64,000 bases of DNA, taken from Amycolatopsis saalfeldensis (GTDB lineage: Bacteria; Actinomycetota; Actinomycetes; Mycobacteriales; Pseudonocardiaceae). Below are positions 8,671-17,222 of the stretch, in pieces (within the stretch, counting starts at the first letter, position 1; each line of letters starts with the position of its first letter). The translations under genes and the position numbers were made by a program. The DNA lies in the NCBI RefSeq assembly GCF_900110575.1, contig NZ_FOEF01000007.1:62001-126000 (forward strand), in the 5' to 3' direction. Under the pieces are notes generated by a model. That model had not been told where the DNA came from. It saw only the letters and a program-made list of their open reading frames with translations, and did not search any database.

Positions 8671-10848
8671 TTGACCGAGAATCCCACCCGGACCGCGATG
8701 GCCGGGTTCCTCGCCGCCGGCGCCCCGGTCGTCCCGGAGCCCGAGGCCAAGGACCTGCTGCGCCGCGCCGGGATCGCCGTGCCCCGCGGAGGGGCGCACG
8801 CCGACCCGCTGGCGGCTGCCGAAGGGCTGGACGGCGCGCTGGTGCTCAAAGCGGTCTGCCCGACTCTGGTGCACAAGTCCGACGCGGGCGGCGTCCGCGT
8901 CGGGGTCGCGAGGCGGGAGCTGGCCGCGGAGGCGGCCGCGATGACCGCCGCGCTGGCCGCGCGCGGGCACCGGGTCGACCGGTTCCTGGTCGAGGAGCAG
9001 GCCGGGGCCGGCCACGAGGTGATCGTCGGCGCGGTGCGGACGCCCGGGGTCGGCTGGGCCGTGATGCTCGGCCTCGGCGGCGTCTTCGTCGAGGTGTTCG
9101 CCGACGTCTCCTTCGGCATCGCACCGCTGGCCGCCGCGGACGTCCGCGCCATGTTGGCCGAGCTGAAGGGCGCGGCGCTGCTGCGCGGCGCCAGGGGCGG
9201 CGCGATGGCCGATGTGGACGCGCTGATCTCGCTGGTGCTGCGCGTCGGCGGCGAGAACGGCCTGCTCGGCTCGCTGCCGCCGGAGGTGGTCGAGGTCGAC
9301 CTGAACCCGGTCATCGTGACCGGCAGCGGCGCGATCGCCGTCGATGCCCGGCTGGTTCTGTCCGCGGTGGACCAAGAGCCCGCCGCTCCCGCCCGAACGG
9401 CGCACACCGATTTCGGCCGGCTCTTCCGGCCGCGCACGATCGCCGTGCTCGGCGCCAGCGCGACCGGGATGAACCTGGCCAACCGCTACCTCGCCGGCCT
9501 GCGGAGCTCCGGCTTCGACGGCGTCGTGATCCCGATCCACCCGACCGCCGGCGAGATCGAAGGGCTGCCCGCCCGTCCGTCGCTGGACGCGGCCGGTCTG
9601 CCGATCGACTACGCCTTTGTGGCGCTGCCGGCGAAAATCGTCCCGGACGCGCTCGCCGCGGCGCCCGGAACCGTCGCGTTCGCCCAGGTCATCAGCAGCG
9701 GCTTCGGCGAGGTCGAGGAAGGCGCCGGACTCGAACGCGAGCTGATCGCCCGGATGGCCGCGCAGGGCACCCGCCTGCTCGGCCCGAACTGCCTCGGGAT
9801 GCACAGCTCCGCCGCCCGGGTCAGCTTCGTCCCGGACCCGCCGCTGTCCCCCGGCCGGATCGCGGTGGTTTCGCAGAGCGGTGGGCTCAGCGTCGACGTC
9901 CTGCGCCTCGGCGAGGCCCGCGAACTCGCGTTCCACAGCGTGACCAGCATCGGCAACTCGGCCGATGTGGACGCCGCGGAACTGGCCGGGCACCTGCTGG
10001 CCGAACCCGAGGTCGAGGTGGTCGGCCTCTACCTGGAATCGCTGGCGGCCGGCCGCGCGGTCCTGGACCTGCTGGCCCGGCGGGGGGCCGGCAAGCCGGT
10101 CGTGCTGCTCGCCGGCGGACGCACCGCGGCGGGCTCGCGCGCGGCGACCAGCCACACCGGCGCGCTGACCGGCAACCACCGGCTGTGGCCCGCGCTGTGC
10201 CGCCAAGCCGGGATCGCGCTGGCCGACTCCCTCGAAGAATTCCTCGACATCCTGCTGGCGTTCGACACCGTCGACCTGGCCGGACCGCCGGCGACCAGCC
10301 GCGACGCGGTGCTGTTCGGCAACGGCGGCGGGGCGAGCGTCCTGGCGACGGATGCGCTGGCCCGTCACGGGTTCTCCGTCCCGCCGTTGCCCGACGACAC
10401 GATCGCCCGGATCGAAGCACTGGAGCTGCCGCCCGGCAACGGGCTGGCCAACCCGATCGACACCCCGGCCGGCACGCTCGCGGTCCGCGGCGGCGCGATC
10501 GCCGGCGAGCTGCTTTCGCTCGTACTGGACTCGGTCGCCCCGGCGGTGCTCATCACGCACCTCAACGTCGGGATCATCCAGCGGAATCTCGCCGACACGC
10601 ACGGCGACGTCACCGGGACGATCATCCGCGGCGTCGCCGCGGCCCACCGGAAAGCCGGCGCCGGCACGCAGACGTTCCTCGTGCTCAAGGGTGACGGCCG
10701 GGCCGACCTGGCCGACGCGATCGCCGGCTACACCCGGCTGGCGCACCGGCTCGGCCTGCCGGTGTTCGGCACCGTCGAGGAAGCCGGCCGGGTCGCGCGT
10801 TCACTGCTCGACTTCCAGGACCGCCGCAGCACGCCCGTCGCCGCCTGA
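8671..10848 (+). CDS. NDP-forming acyl-CoA synthetase (acetate--CoA ligase family)
   Basis: A 725-residue fused acyl-CoA ligase that makes acyl-CoA from a free acid, CoA and ATP through phosphohistidine, giving ADP. The ATP-grasp (beta) part is N-terminal (about 1-230: LVLKAVCPTLVHKSDAGGV, GLGGVFVE, DLNPVIV). The CoA-binding and succinyl-CoA-ligase-like (alpha) part follows, with VSQSGGLSVD and ATSHTGALTG holding the expected active-site His. Many relatives have the opposite order. The start is TTG 8671 behind AAAGGAAG; ATG 8698 is an alternative. It heads an operon with acyl-CoA carboxylase genes, so propionate or a similar acid is a likely substrate. Confidence 0.88.
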   Translation: MTENPTRTAMAGFLAAGAPVVPEPEAKDLLRRAGIAVPRGGAHADPLAAAEGLDGALVLKAVCPTLVHKSDAGGVRVGVARRELAAEAAAMTAALAARGHRVDRFLVEEQAGAGHEVIVGAVRTPGVGWAVMLGLGGVFVEVFADVSFGIAPLAAADVRAMLAELKGAALLRGARGGAMADVDALISLVLRVGGENGLLGSLPPEVVEVDLNPVIVTGSGAIAVDARLVLSAVDQEPAAPARTAHTDFGRLFRPRTIAVLGASATGMNLANRYLAGLRSSGFDGVVIPIHPTAGEIEGLPARPSLDAAGLPIDYAFVALPAKIVPDALAAAPGTVAFAQVISSGFGEVEEGAGLERELIARMAAQGTRLLGPNCLGMHSSAARVSFVPDPPLSPGRIAVVSQSGGLSVDVLRLGEARELAFHSVTSIGNSADVDAAELAGHLLAEPEVEVVGLYLESLAAGRAVLDLLARRGAGKPVVLLAGGRTAAGSRAATSHTGALTGNHRLWPALCRQAGIALADSLEEFLDILLAFDTVDLAGPPATSRDAVLFGNGGGASVLATDALARHGFSVPPLPDDTIARIEALELPPGNGLANPIDTPAGTLAVRGGAIAGELLSLVLDSVAPAVLITHLNVGIIQRNLADTHGDVTGTIIRGVAAAHRKAGAGTQTFLVLKGDGRADLADAIAGYTRLAHRLGLPVFGTVEEAGRVARSLLDFQDRRSTPVAA

Positions 10849-10867
10849 ACGACCCGAGAGGCCAGCC

Positions 10868-12397
10868 ATGACCATCGACTACGAGCTCCGCCACGAAGAA
10901 CGGCGCGCGCACGCCCTCGGCATGGGCGGGGAGCGCAAGCTCACCGCCCGGGCCGAACGCGGTGAACTCAACGCCCGCGAACGCGTCGCGCGGCTGTTCG
11001 ACGACGATTCGTTCCGGGAGACCGGCCTCTTCGCGACGTCGAACGTCGACGCCGACCAGCACGCCACCCCGGCCGACGGCAAGGTCACCGGGACCGGGCT
11101 GGTGGACGGCCGCCGGGCCGGGGCGATCGCCTACGACTTCACCGTCAAGGGCGCGTCCTCCGGCGCGGTCAGCAACAAGAAGATGGGTCACCTCAAGGAC
11201 CTCACCGCGCGCACCGGCATGCCGCTGGTCTACCTGGCCGAGTCCACCGGCGTGCGGATGCCGGATGTCATGGGCGGCACCGGGCTCGGCAACGCCGACG
11301 ACCGCGCCCGGTTCCTGCGCCGCCGCACCAATCCCTGGGCGTCGGCCGTGTTCGGCTACTCCTTCGGCTCCGCCGCCTGGCACACCGTCAGCTCCGATTT
11401 CGCGGTGCTGCGCAAGGGCGCGGTGATGGCGGTGTCCAGCCCGCAGCTGGTCGGCCGCGCGACCGGCCAGCAGGTCGACGGCCAGGAACTCGGCGGCTGG
11501 AAGCTGCACTCGGAGGTCACCGGGTTCGCGGACGCGGTCGCCGCCACCGACGAGGAGGCGATCGCCCTGGTGCGGCGGTTCCTGAGCTATCTGCCCGCGC
11601 ACAACGGCGAAGCGCCACCGGTCGCGCCGATCCCCGAAGGGTCCGCCGCGCGCGGCAGCCGGCTCCACGACATCGTCCCGCCCGAGCGCACGAACGTCTA
11701 CGACATGCGCAAGGTGATCGAGGTGGTCGCCGACCTCGGCAGCGTGTTCCCGATCAAGGAGCGTTACGGGAAATCGCTGGTCACGTCCCTGTGCCGGATC
11801 GGCGGCCAGTCGGCCGGGATCATCGCCAGCAACCCGATGTTCAAAGGCGGCGCGATCGACGCGGCGGCCTGCGCCAAGGCGACCAGCTTCATCGTGCTGT
11901 GCGACTCCTACAACATCCCGCTGGTCTTCCTGGTCGACCAGCCCGGCTTCCTGATCGGGCTGGACGGCGAGCGCGGCGGCATCGTCGGCAAGGTCATCAA
12001 CTGGATGAACGCGCTGTCGCTCGCCACCGTGCCGAAAGTGACCGTGATGCTGCGCAAGAACTACGGCCAGGGCTACGTCAACATGGGCGGGGCCTGGACC
12101 ACCGACGCGGCGGCGGCCTGGTGGTCGGCCGAGGTCAGCTTCATGGACCCGCGTTCGGCGGTCGGCGTGGTGCACGGCATCGACCCGGCGGCCGACCCGC
12201 GGCTGTACGAGCGGAAGCTGGCCGAAATGGCGAAGGACTCGACCGGCTACGACGTCGCCCGCGTGTACGGCGTACAGGACGTCATCGACCCGGCCGACAC
12301 CCGCGAGTTCATCCTCGGCGCACTCGAAGACAACGCGCTGACCCGCACCGGCGGCGTCGGCGAACACCACCTCAGCACCTGGCCCACGAGCTACTAG
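10868..12397 (+). CDS. Acyl-CoA carboxylase carboxyltransferase (beta) subunit
   Basis: A 509-residue carboxyltransferase of the propionyl/methylcrotonyl-CoA carboxylase beta family. It moves CO2 from carboxybiotin to an acyl-CoA. N-terminal RKLTARERG-like lead, crotonase-type halves and the oxyanion regions (KGASSGAVSNKKMG near 98-111; C-terminal KNYGQGYVNMGG) are all present, and the length is standard. It lies between the ligase and the biotin carboxylase with gaps of 19 and 9 bp, so it forms one complex with the next two genes. Propionyl-CoA is the first guess for substrate; a branched or cyclic acyl-CoA is possible. Confidence 0.9.
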   Translation: MTIDYELRHEERRAHALGMGGERKLTARAERGELNARERVARLFDDDSFRETGLFATSNVDADQHATPADGKVTGTGLVDGRRAGAIAYDFTVKGASSGAVSNKKMGHLKDLTARTGMPLVYLAESTGVRMPDVMGGTGLGNADDRARFLRRRTNPWASAVFGYSFGSAAWHTVSSDFAVLRKGAVMAVSSPQLVGRATGQQVDGQELGGWKLHSEVTGFADAVAATDEEAIALVRRFLSYLPAHNGEAPPVAPIPEGSAARGSRLHDIVPPERTNVYDMRKVIEVVADLGSVFPIKERYGKSLVTSLCRIGGQSAGIIASNPMFKGGAIDAAACAKATSFIVLCDSYNIPLVFLVDQPGFLIGLDGERGGIVGKVINWMNALSLATVPKVTVMLRKNYGQGYVNMGGAWTTDAAAAWWSAEVSFMDPRSAVGVVHGIDPAADPRLYERKLAEMAKDSTGYDVARVYGVQDVIDPADTREFILGALEDNALTRTGGVGEHHLSTWPTSY

Positions 12398-12406
12398 GCG
12401 GCCCCG

Positions 12407-13780
12407 ATGAACCAGCCCTTCCCCCGGCGGCTCCTCGTCGCCAACCGCGGCGAGATCGCACGCCGCGTCATCCGCACCGCGCGGCGGCTCGGCGTGGAAA
12501 CCGTTGCCGTCCACCATTCCGTCGACGCCGGGCTCCCCTACGTCACCGAAGCCGGCGAGGCGCGCGAGATCACCGGCGAGCCGCCGGTCGCCGCCTACCT
12601 CGACATCGGGCAGATCATCGCTGTCGCCAAGGAAACGAGTGCCGACGCGGTGCACCCCGGCTACGGCTTCCTGGCCGAGAACGCCGGCTTCGCGCGCGCG
12701 GTCGAAGCTGCCGGGCTGACCTGGGTCGGCCCGTCTCCGGAAGCCATCACCGCGATGGGCGACAAGGTCGAAGCCCGCAACCGCGTCGCGGCGGCCGGGG
12801 TCCCGGTCAGCGGCGGGGCCGGTTCCGTGCCAGCGGACGCGGACGAGGCGGTCCGCCAGGCGGAACAGCTCGGCTACCCGGTCATGGTCAAGGCATCCGG
12901 CGGCGGGGGCGGCATCGGCATGACGATCGCCCGCGACGCCGAGTCGGTGCGGAAGGAGTTCGAGCGCACGCAAGCCATCGCGGCGCGCAGCTTCGGGTCC
13001 GACCGGGTCTTTCTCGAGCGGTTCGTGGAATCGGCACGGCACATCGAGGTCCAGGTGCTCGGCCTCGCCGACGGCACCGTCCTCACCCTCGGCGAACGCG
13101 ACTGCTCGGTGCAGCGCCGCAATCAGAAACTCGTCGAAGAAGCACCGGCGCCCGGTCTCGATCCCGCGGTGCGGCAACGGCTTCTCGACGCGGCGGCCGG
13201 CGCGGCCCGCGCGGTCGGCTACCGGAACGCGGGCACCGTCGAGTTCCTGGTCGACGCCCGGACGCAGGAGTTCGTCTTCCTGGAGATGAACACCCGGATC
13301 CAGGTCGAGCACCCGGTGACCGAGCTGGTCCACGGCGTCGATCTGGTCGAGCAGCAGCTGAGCATCGCGGTCACCGGCTCGGTCACGCGCGGCTTCGCGC
13401 CGCGGCAGCACGGGCATGCCCTCGAATTCCGGCTGTGCGCCGAGGATCCGGTGCGGTTCTTCCCGAGTCCCGGCCCGATCGAGCGCTGGGAAGAACCGCA
13501 CGGCGACGGCATCCGCGTCGACGCCGGATACCGGGCCGGGCTGGCGGTCACGCCGCATTTCGACTCGCTGATGGCCAAGATCTGCGTCCACGGCGTGGAC
13601 CGCGAAGCCGCCATCGAGCGCGCGAGGGAAGCGCTCGATGCGTTCTCGGTCGGCCCGCTGCGCACCAATCTGCCGTTCCTGCGCGGCCTGCTGGACCGGA
13701 CGGAGTTCACCGGCGGCGGCTACGACACCGGCATCGTCGCAGCCGTCACCAGCCGCGCCGCGGCGTCGACACGGAGGTAG
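12407..13780 (+). CDS. Biotin carboxylase subunit
   Basis: A 457-residue biotin carboxylase that carboxylates biotin with ATP and bicarbonate. It begins with LLVANRGEIARRV, carries the ATP-grasp glycine loop KASGGGGGIGM, and has LEMNTRIQVEHPVTE and the C-terminal domain. It stops right after the BC C-domain, whereas actinobacterial acyl-CoA carboxylase alpha chains usually continue into a BT linker and a BCCP domain. The BCCP is instead encoded by the next gene, 4 bp away. Confidence 0.92.
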   Translation: MNQPFPRRLLVANRGEIARRVIRTARRLGVETVAVHHSVDAGLPYVTEAGEAREITGEPPVAAYLDIGQIIAVAKETSADAVHPGYGFLAENAGFARAVEAAGLTWVGPSPEAITAMGDKVEARNRVAAAGVPVSGGAGSVPADADEAVRQAEQLGYPVMVKASGGGGGIGMTIARDAESVRKEFERTQAIAARSFGSDRVFLERFVESARHIEVQVLGLADGTVLTLGERDCSVQRRNQKLVEEAPAPGLDPAVRQRLLDAAAGAARAVGYRNAGTVEFLVDARTQEFVFLEMNTRIQVEHPVTELVHGVDLVEQQLSIAVTGSVTRGFAPRQHGHALEFRLCAEDPVRFFPSPGPIERWEEPHGDGIRVDAGYRAGLAVTPHFDSLMAKICVHGVDREAAIERAREALDAFSVGPLRTNLPFLRGLLDRTEFTGGGYDTGIVAAVTSRAAASTRR

Positions 13781-13784
13781 CACG

Positions 13785-14006
13785 GTGCTCGAAACGATCA
13801 ACGCCGACCTGGGCGCGAGCGTCTGGAAGGTCCTGGTCACCGCGGGCGACGAGGTCGGACCGGACACCACCGTCGTGGTGCTGGAATCGATGAAGATGGA
13901 GATCCCGGTGCTCGCCGAGTACGCCGGCGCGGTGATCGCGGTGCACGTCGCGGAGGGGGCGACCGTGCAGGCCGGGGACCCGCTCGTCGACATCGAAGAG
14001 CAGTAG
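13785..14006 (+). CDS. Biotin carboxyl carrier protein, stand-alone biotinyl domain
   Basis: A 73-residue protein that is nothing but a biotinyl domain. It has ESMKMEIP, where the Lys is the biotinylation site, and the usual downstream hairpin (VAEGATVQAGDPLVDIE). The start is GTG 13785, with GGAGG at 13773-13777; the in-frame extension upstream is just antisense-like sequence of the BC gene. It carries biotin between the BC at 12407 and the CT at 10868. It lacks the Pro/Ala-rich linker of AccB, so it docks differently from the fatty-acid-synthesis BCCP. Confidence 0.9.
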   Translation: MLETINADLGASVWKVLVTAGDEVGPDTTVVVLESMKMEIPVLAEYAGAVIAVHVAEGATVQAGDPLVDIEEQ

Positions 14007-14038
14007 CGAGAAGCAGTCAGCGAAGGGAAGGACGGGCA

Positions 14039-14233
14039 ATGAAGCTCACTGTGGACGCGCGCAAGTGCTGCGGCTCCGGGCAGTGTGTCCTGGCCGCGCC
14101 GGAGTTCTTCGACCAGGACGACACCGGCATCGTCGTCTTGCTCGCCGAAGAAGCCGGGGACGACGCGGCCGGCGACGTCGAGGAGGCGGTGTTCTCCTGC
14201 CCCACCGCCGCCATCGAGATCGTCGGGCGCTGA
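14039..14233 (+). CDS. Ferredoxin of the P450 redox-partner type
   Basis: A 64-residue ferredoxin. Cys10 and Cys16 give a C-x5-C spacing, an extra Cys11 is adjacent, and the C-terminal Cys is in FSCPTAAI. The spacing matches single-cluster 3Fe-4S (or 4Fe-4S) ferredoxins of actinobacterial P450 systems, which also share the CVLAAPEFFDQDD segment. It is 32 bp after the BCCP gene and about 5.6 kb from the P450 it probably serves. No ferredoxin reductase is encoded nearby in this cluster. Confidence 0.88.
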   Translation: MKLTVDARKCCGSGQCVLAAPEFFDQDDTGIVVLLAEEAGDDAAGDVEEAVFSCPTAAIEIVGR

Positions 14234-14371
14234 CCTCGTGGCCAGCCAGTTCCGGAGTCGCCTTCGGCCTGGCTCGCGAACACCTCGCCGCGAGCCGGTC
14301 GCGGTCCCCGTCTTCTGATCCCACCGCGCCGCGTCCGCTTCCCCTGCGGGCAAACGAAAGGAAGGACCGCC

Positions 14372-15487
14372 ATGCGCGTCTTCGATTCGGCCTTCGCCGA
14401 CACCCGGGCCAGCCGGCGCACCGTCCTCCGCATGGCCGGGGCTTCGCTGCTCGCGGCCGGCGCCGGCAGCGTCCTCGCCGCCTGCGGCGACAGTCCTGGG
14501 TCGGCCACCACCGGCGACGCGAAAGGCGCGGCCGCGAAGCCGACCCCGTTCCACGTCGCCACCGCGCCCGGCGACAACTACTTCATCGACGCCGTCAACC
14601 TCGACCAGAAGCAGTACGGCAAGTACAACCTGCAGGTGCCCAAGTTCCTGTACCCGTCCAGCGGCGTGCAGGGAATGCAGCTGCAGACCGCGGGCCAGAT
14701 CGACGGGCAGATGCAGGACACGCTGCTCACGATGGCCACCTTCGCCCACTCGCGGCCGGGCGAGCGGCCGATCGTCATCGGGATGCGCATCCCGGAAACG
14801 ACGTACTCGATCGTCGTGGACAAGGGCGCGTGGCCGGCCGCGTCGGCGAGCTTCAAGGAGAAAATGGCCGCGCTCAAGGGAAAAACGATCGGCGTCACCG
14901 CGATCGGCGCCGGCGCGGACAAGCAGCTGCGGCTCGCACTCCACCAGGCCGGCCTGACCGACAGCGACGTCGTCCCGCTCGCCGTCGGCCAGACGACACC
15001 CGCGATCGCGCAGATGAACGCCGGCAAGATCGACGCCTACGTCGGCATCACCTACGCGACCGCGCGCCTGATGGCCGCGCAGACCGGCGGCCGGGTGCTG
15101 ATCGACTTCACCGAACCGGGCTTGCCGGACCTGCTGAGCAAACAGCAGGTCGACGTGCTCATCACGCGCGAGGACTACGCGAAGTCCGACCCGGACGCGT
15201 GCCAGGCCTGGCTGGCAGCACAGTGGGCGGCCAAGGACTGGATCCTGGCGAACCGGGACCAGGCCGCGGACCTGCTCGACACCGGCAGCTTCGACGGCAA
15301 GGGGCTGGACGTGTCGAAGCAGTACATCCAGCACTTCGCCGACGCGGTGGTGCCGAAGCTGCAGCCGCAGTGGAAGGTGACCAAGGAGGCGATCGACCTC
15401 ATGATCAAGGTCGCGGAGCAGACCGGCACCGTGTCCGCGGGACAGGTCACCTACGAAGCGCTGGTGGCGGACTTCGCGCGCGCGTAG
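14372..15487 (+). CDS. ABC transporter substrate-binding lipoprotein (NMT1/TauA-like)
   Basis: A 371-residue extracytoplasmic binding protein. The N-terminus has a twin-arginine-like SRRTVLRMAG, a hydrophobic stretch and a lipobox VLAAC with Cys38, so it is probably a Tat-exported lipoprotein. The mature part has the two-lobe pattern of nitrate/sulfonate/taurine binding proteins (AAALKGKTIGV, QMNAGKIDAYVG). The permease at 5607 and ATPase at 3722 are the likely partners, though they are 8-10 kb away. It probably binds the growth substrate of this cluster. Confidence 0.88.
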   Translation: MRVFDSAFADTRASRRTVLRMAGASLLAAGAGSVLAACGDSPGSATTGDAKGAAAKPTPFHVATAPGDNYFIDAVNLDQKQYGKYNLQVPKFLYPSSGVQGMQLQTAGQIDGQMQDTLLTMATFAHSRPGERPIVIGMRIPETTYSIVVDKGAWPAASASFKEKMAALKGKTIGVTAIGAGADKQLRLALHQAGLTDSDVVPLAVGQTTPAIAQMNAGKIDAYVGITYATARLMAAQTGGRVLIDFTEPGLPDLLSKQQVDVLITREDYAKSDPDACQAWLAAQWAAKDWILANRDQAADLLDTGSFDGKGLDVSKQYIQHFADAVVPKLQPQWKVTKEAIDLMIKVAEQTGTVSAGQVTYEALVADFARA

Positions 15488-15552
15488 GGCGTCGCGCAGC
15501 CGTGCCCCGGGACCGGGAACTTCTCGGCGTGGCAGTGGAATGCGGTCGCTGC

Positions 15553-16341
15553 TCAGAGCGCGACGCGCTTGGGGCCGAGGTAAGTGCCGCCGCTGGCGTC
15601 GATGAGATTGGCGGTGACCCAGCCGGCGTCTTCGGAGGCCAGGAAGGCGACGACGGCGGCGATGTCGGCTGGGGTGCCGACGCGCTCGATGGCCTGCGCG
15701 CCGGTCACCATCGCGGCGATGCCGGGCTGGTCGTACACGGGCGCCGTCCGCGCGGTGCGGGTGGGACCGGGTGCCACCGTGTTGACGGTGATCCCGCGCG
15801 GGCCGAGCTGGTTCGCCAGGTTCCGGCTCATCGTGGTCAGCGCGGCCTTCGTCATGGCGTAGGCGAGTTCGCCGGGCAGGGCCACCCTGGTGGCTCCGGA
15901 GCCGATGTTGACGATGCGCCCGCCGTCGCCCATCAAGGGCAGTGCTTGCTGGATCAGGAAGAACGGGGCTCGCACGTTGATCGCGAACAACCGGTCGAAG
16001 GCCTCGGGCGTCTCCGCTTCGATGCCGCCGGATGATTCTCCCGTCGCGGCGTTGTTCACCAGGATGTCGAGCCTCGCGGCGCCGGTGCGCTCGCGCAGTC
16101 CGGCCTGAAGCGCGGAGACGACAGCAGCGGCGTCACCCTCGACGCCGAGTGCCGCCCTGATGGTGAACGCCTTCCCGCCGCCGGCTTCCACGGCTTCCAC
16201 CGTCCGTGCGGCAGCGTCGGCGTCGGTGCCGTAGTGCACGGCGACCAGCGCGCCTTCGGCGGCCAGCCGTTCCACGATGCCCCGGCCGATACCGGTCGAG
16301 CCGCCGGTGACGAGCGCCGTTCTGTCGTTCAGCCGTCCCAT
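15553..16341 (-). CDS. SDR family oxidoreductase (FabG-like)
   Basis: A 262-residue short-chain dehydrogenase. TGGSTGIG lies at residues 13-20, NNAA is present, the catalytic Ser is in IVNIGSGA and the Tyr/Lys is YAMTK. The C-terminus DASGGTYLGPKRVAL is slightly unusual. It is divergent from a TetR gene and shares with it a 106-bp intergenic region with a clear palindromic operator, so it is almost certainly controlled by that repressor. The substrate is unknown. Confidence 0.9.
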   Translation of the reverse strand: MGRLNDRTALVTGGSTGIGRGIVERLAAEGALVAVHYGTDADAAARTVEAVEAGGGKAFTIRAALGVEGDAAAVVSALQAGLRERTGAARLDILVNNAATGESSGGIEAETPEAFDRLFAINVRAPFFLIQQALPLMGDGGRIVNIGSGATRVALPGELAYAMTKAALTTMSRNLANQLGPRGITVNTVAPGPTRTARTAPVYDQPGIAAMVTGAQAIERVGTPADIAAVVAFLASEDAGWVTANLIDASGGTYLGPKRVAL

Positions 16342-16357
16342 GTCACGATCCCCAGCC

Positions 16358-16387
16358 TGTTTATGTGCTAAACACTTGTGTTTATGT
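16358..16387. promoter_or_regulatory. TetR-type operator in SDR/tetR intergenic region
   Basis: The perfect palindrome TAAACACTTGTGTTTA spans 16369-16384. A second, shorter inverted repeat GTTTA-N5-TAAAC overlaps it at 16359-16373. The segment TGTTTATGT occurs at 16358-16366 and again at 16379-16387, a 21-bp periodicity (two helical turns). The AT-rich block, unusual in this DNA, continues as TATATA at 16388-16393. Confidence 0.75.
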
Positions 16388-16447
16388 TATATACAGTTGC
16401 CGGCGGTGCGGTCAAGGCGCATCGCGGCGAAGTGGGAGGAAGCACGG

Positions 16448-17152
16448 ATGGCTGTGAGAAGCACGGGCAAGGACCTGCTGTGGGGAGCGTGGCCGCAGCC
16501 GGCCCGGGGGCCGAAGCCGGGACTGAGCCTGGAGCGGATCGCCGCGGCCGCGGCCGGCATCGCCGACGCCGACGGGCTCGCCGCGGTCTCCATGCAACGG
16601 GTCGCCGACGAGTTCGGAGCCACCGCCATGTCGTTGTACCGCTACGTGCCGGGCCGCAATGAACTGCTCGACCTCATGACCGACCTGACCCTGGGCCCCG
16701 CACCACAGCCCGCCGAAGCGACCGGCTGGCGTGCGGCACTCGACACCTGGACCCGCCGGGTTTACGCCGTGCTGTGGGGCCACCCCTGGCTCATCGAAGC
16801 CTTCACACGGCCCCGTTGCGTCGGTCCCAACGAGCTGAGCTGGCTGGAGCGTGCCGTCGGCGCCCTCGCCGGGACGTCACTCACCGGCCCCGAGCGCGTG
16901 GACGCCGCGGTCGTCCTGCTCGGACACGTGCACGCCTTGGTGCGCAACGGGGCGAGCCTGTCATCGGCGAACGCGCGAGCCGAGCCGGCCGCGACGATAG
17001 CCAGCCTCCTTCGCGAGCATGCCGCGGACTACCCGGCCCTGGCCGCCGCGGCCGCCGACGGGGCGTTCAGCCCGCAGGACACCGAGGGCTTCGAGTTCGG
17101 CCTACGCTGCATCCTCGACGGAATCGACGCCGCCATCACCTCGGCCACGTGA
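16448..17152 (+). CDS. TetR family transcriptional regulator
   Basis: A 234-residue repressor with an N-terminal helix-turn-helix (about residues 25-70: RIAAAAAGIADADGLAAVSM, then VADEFGATAMSLYRYVPGR) and a TetR_C-like ligand domain. The Ala/Trp-rich lead LLWGAWPQPARGPKPGLS is typical of the actinobacterial subgroup with TetR_C_1-type domains. The start is ATG 16448, eight bases after GGGAGGA; a longer upstream frame would run through the operator. It probably represses itself and the divergent SDR gene. Confidence 0.9.
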   Translation: MAVRSTGKDLLWGAWPQPARGPKPGLSLERIAAAAAGIADADGLAAVSMQRVADEFGATAMSLYRYVPGRNELLDLMTDLTLGPAPQPAEATGWRAALDTWTRRVYAVLWGHPWLIEAFTRPRCVGPNELSWLERAVGALAGTSLTGPERVDAAVVLLGHVHALVRNGASLSSANARAEPAATIASLLREHAADYPALAAAAADGAFSPQDTEGFEFGLRCILDGIDAAITSAT

Positions 17153-17184
17153 CCGTCGAACGTCCGCTGCTGCCGCATGCGGGC

Positions 17185-17214
17185 CGGGCCGAAGCATCGC
17201 CCGAACTCGGCCCG
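17185..17214. terminator. Possible terminator between convergent genes
   Basis: CGGGCCGA and TCGGCCCG form an 8-bp stem with a 14-nt loop in the 70 bp between the convergent tetR (ends 17152) and amidohydrolase (ends 17223) genes. There is no U tract and GC-rich stems are common by chance here, so support is moderate at best. Confidence 0.35.
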
Positions 17215-17222
17215 CACACCGG

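Noticed and set aside
7668-10694. Plus-strand open frame of about 1000 codons over the P450 and ligase genes
   Set aside because: It runs through the divergent promoter region and is out of frame with the ligase; no motifs.
10685-15334. Very long open frame (about 1550 codons) on the minus strand opposite the carboxylase genes
   Set aside because: It is antisense to five well-supported genes, has Arg/Asp/Val-rich composition typical of GC-rich shadow frames and shows no domain or Shine-Dalgarno site.
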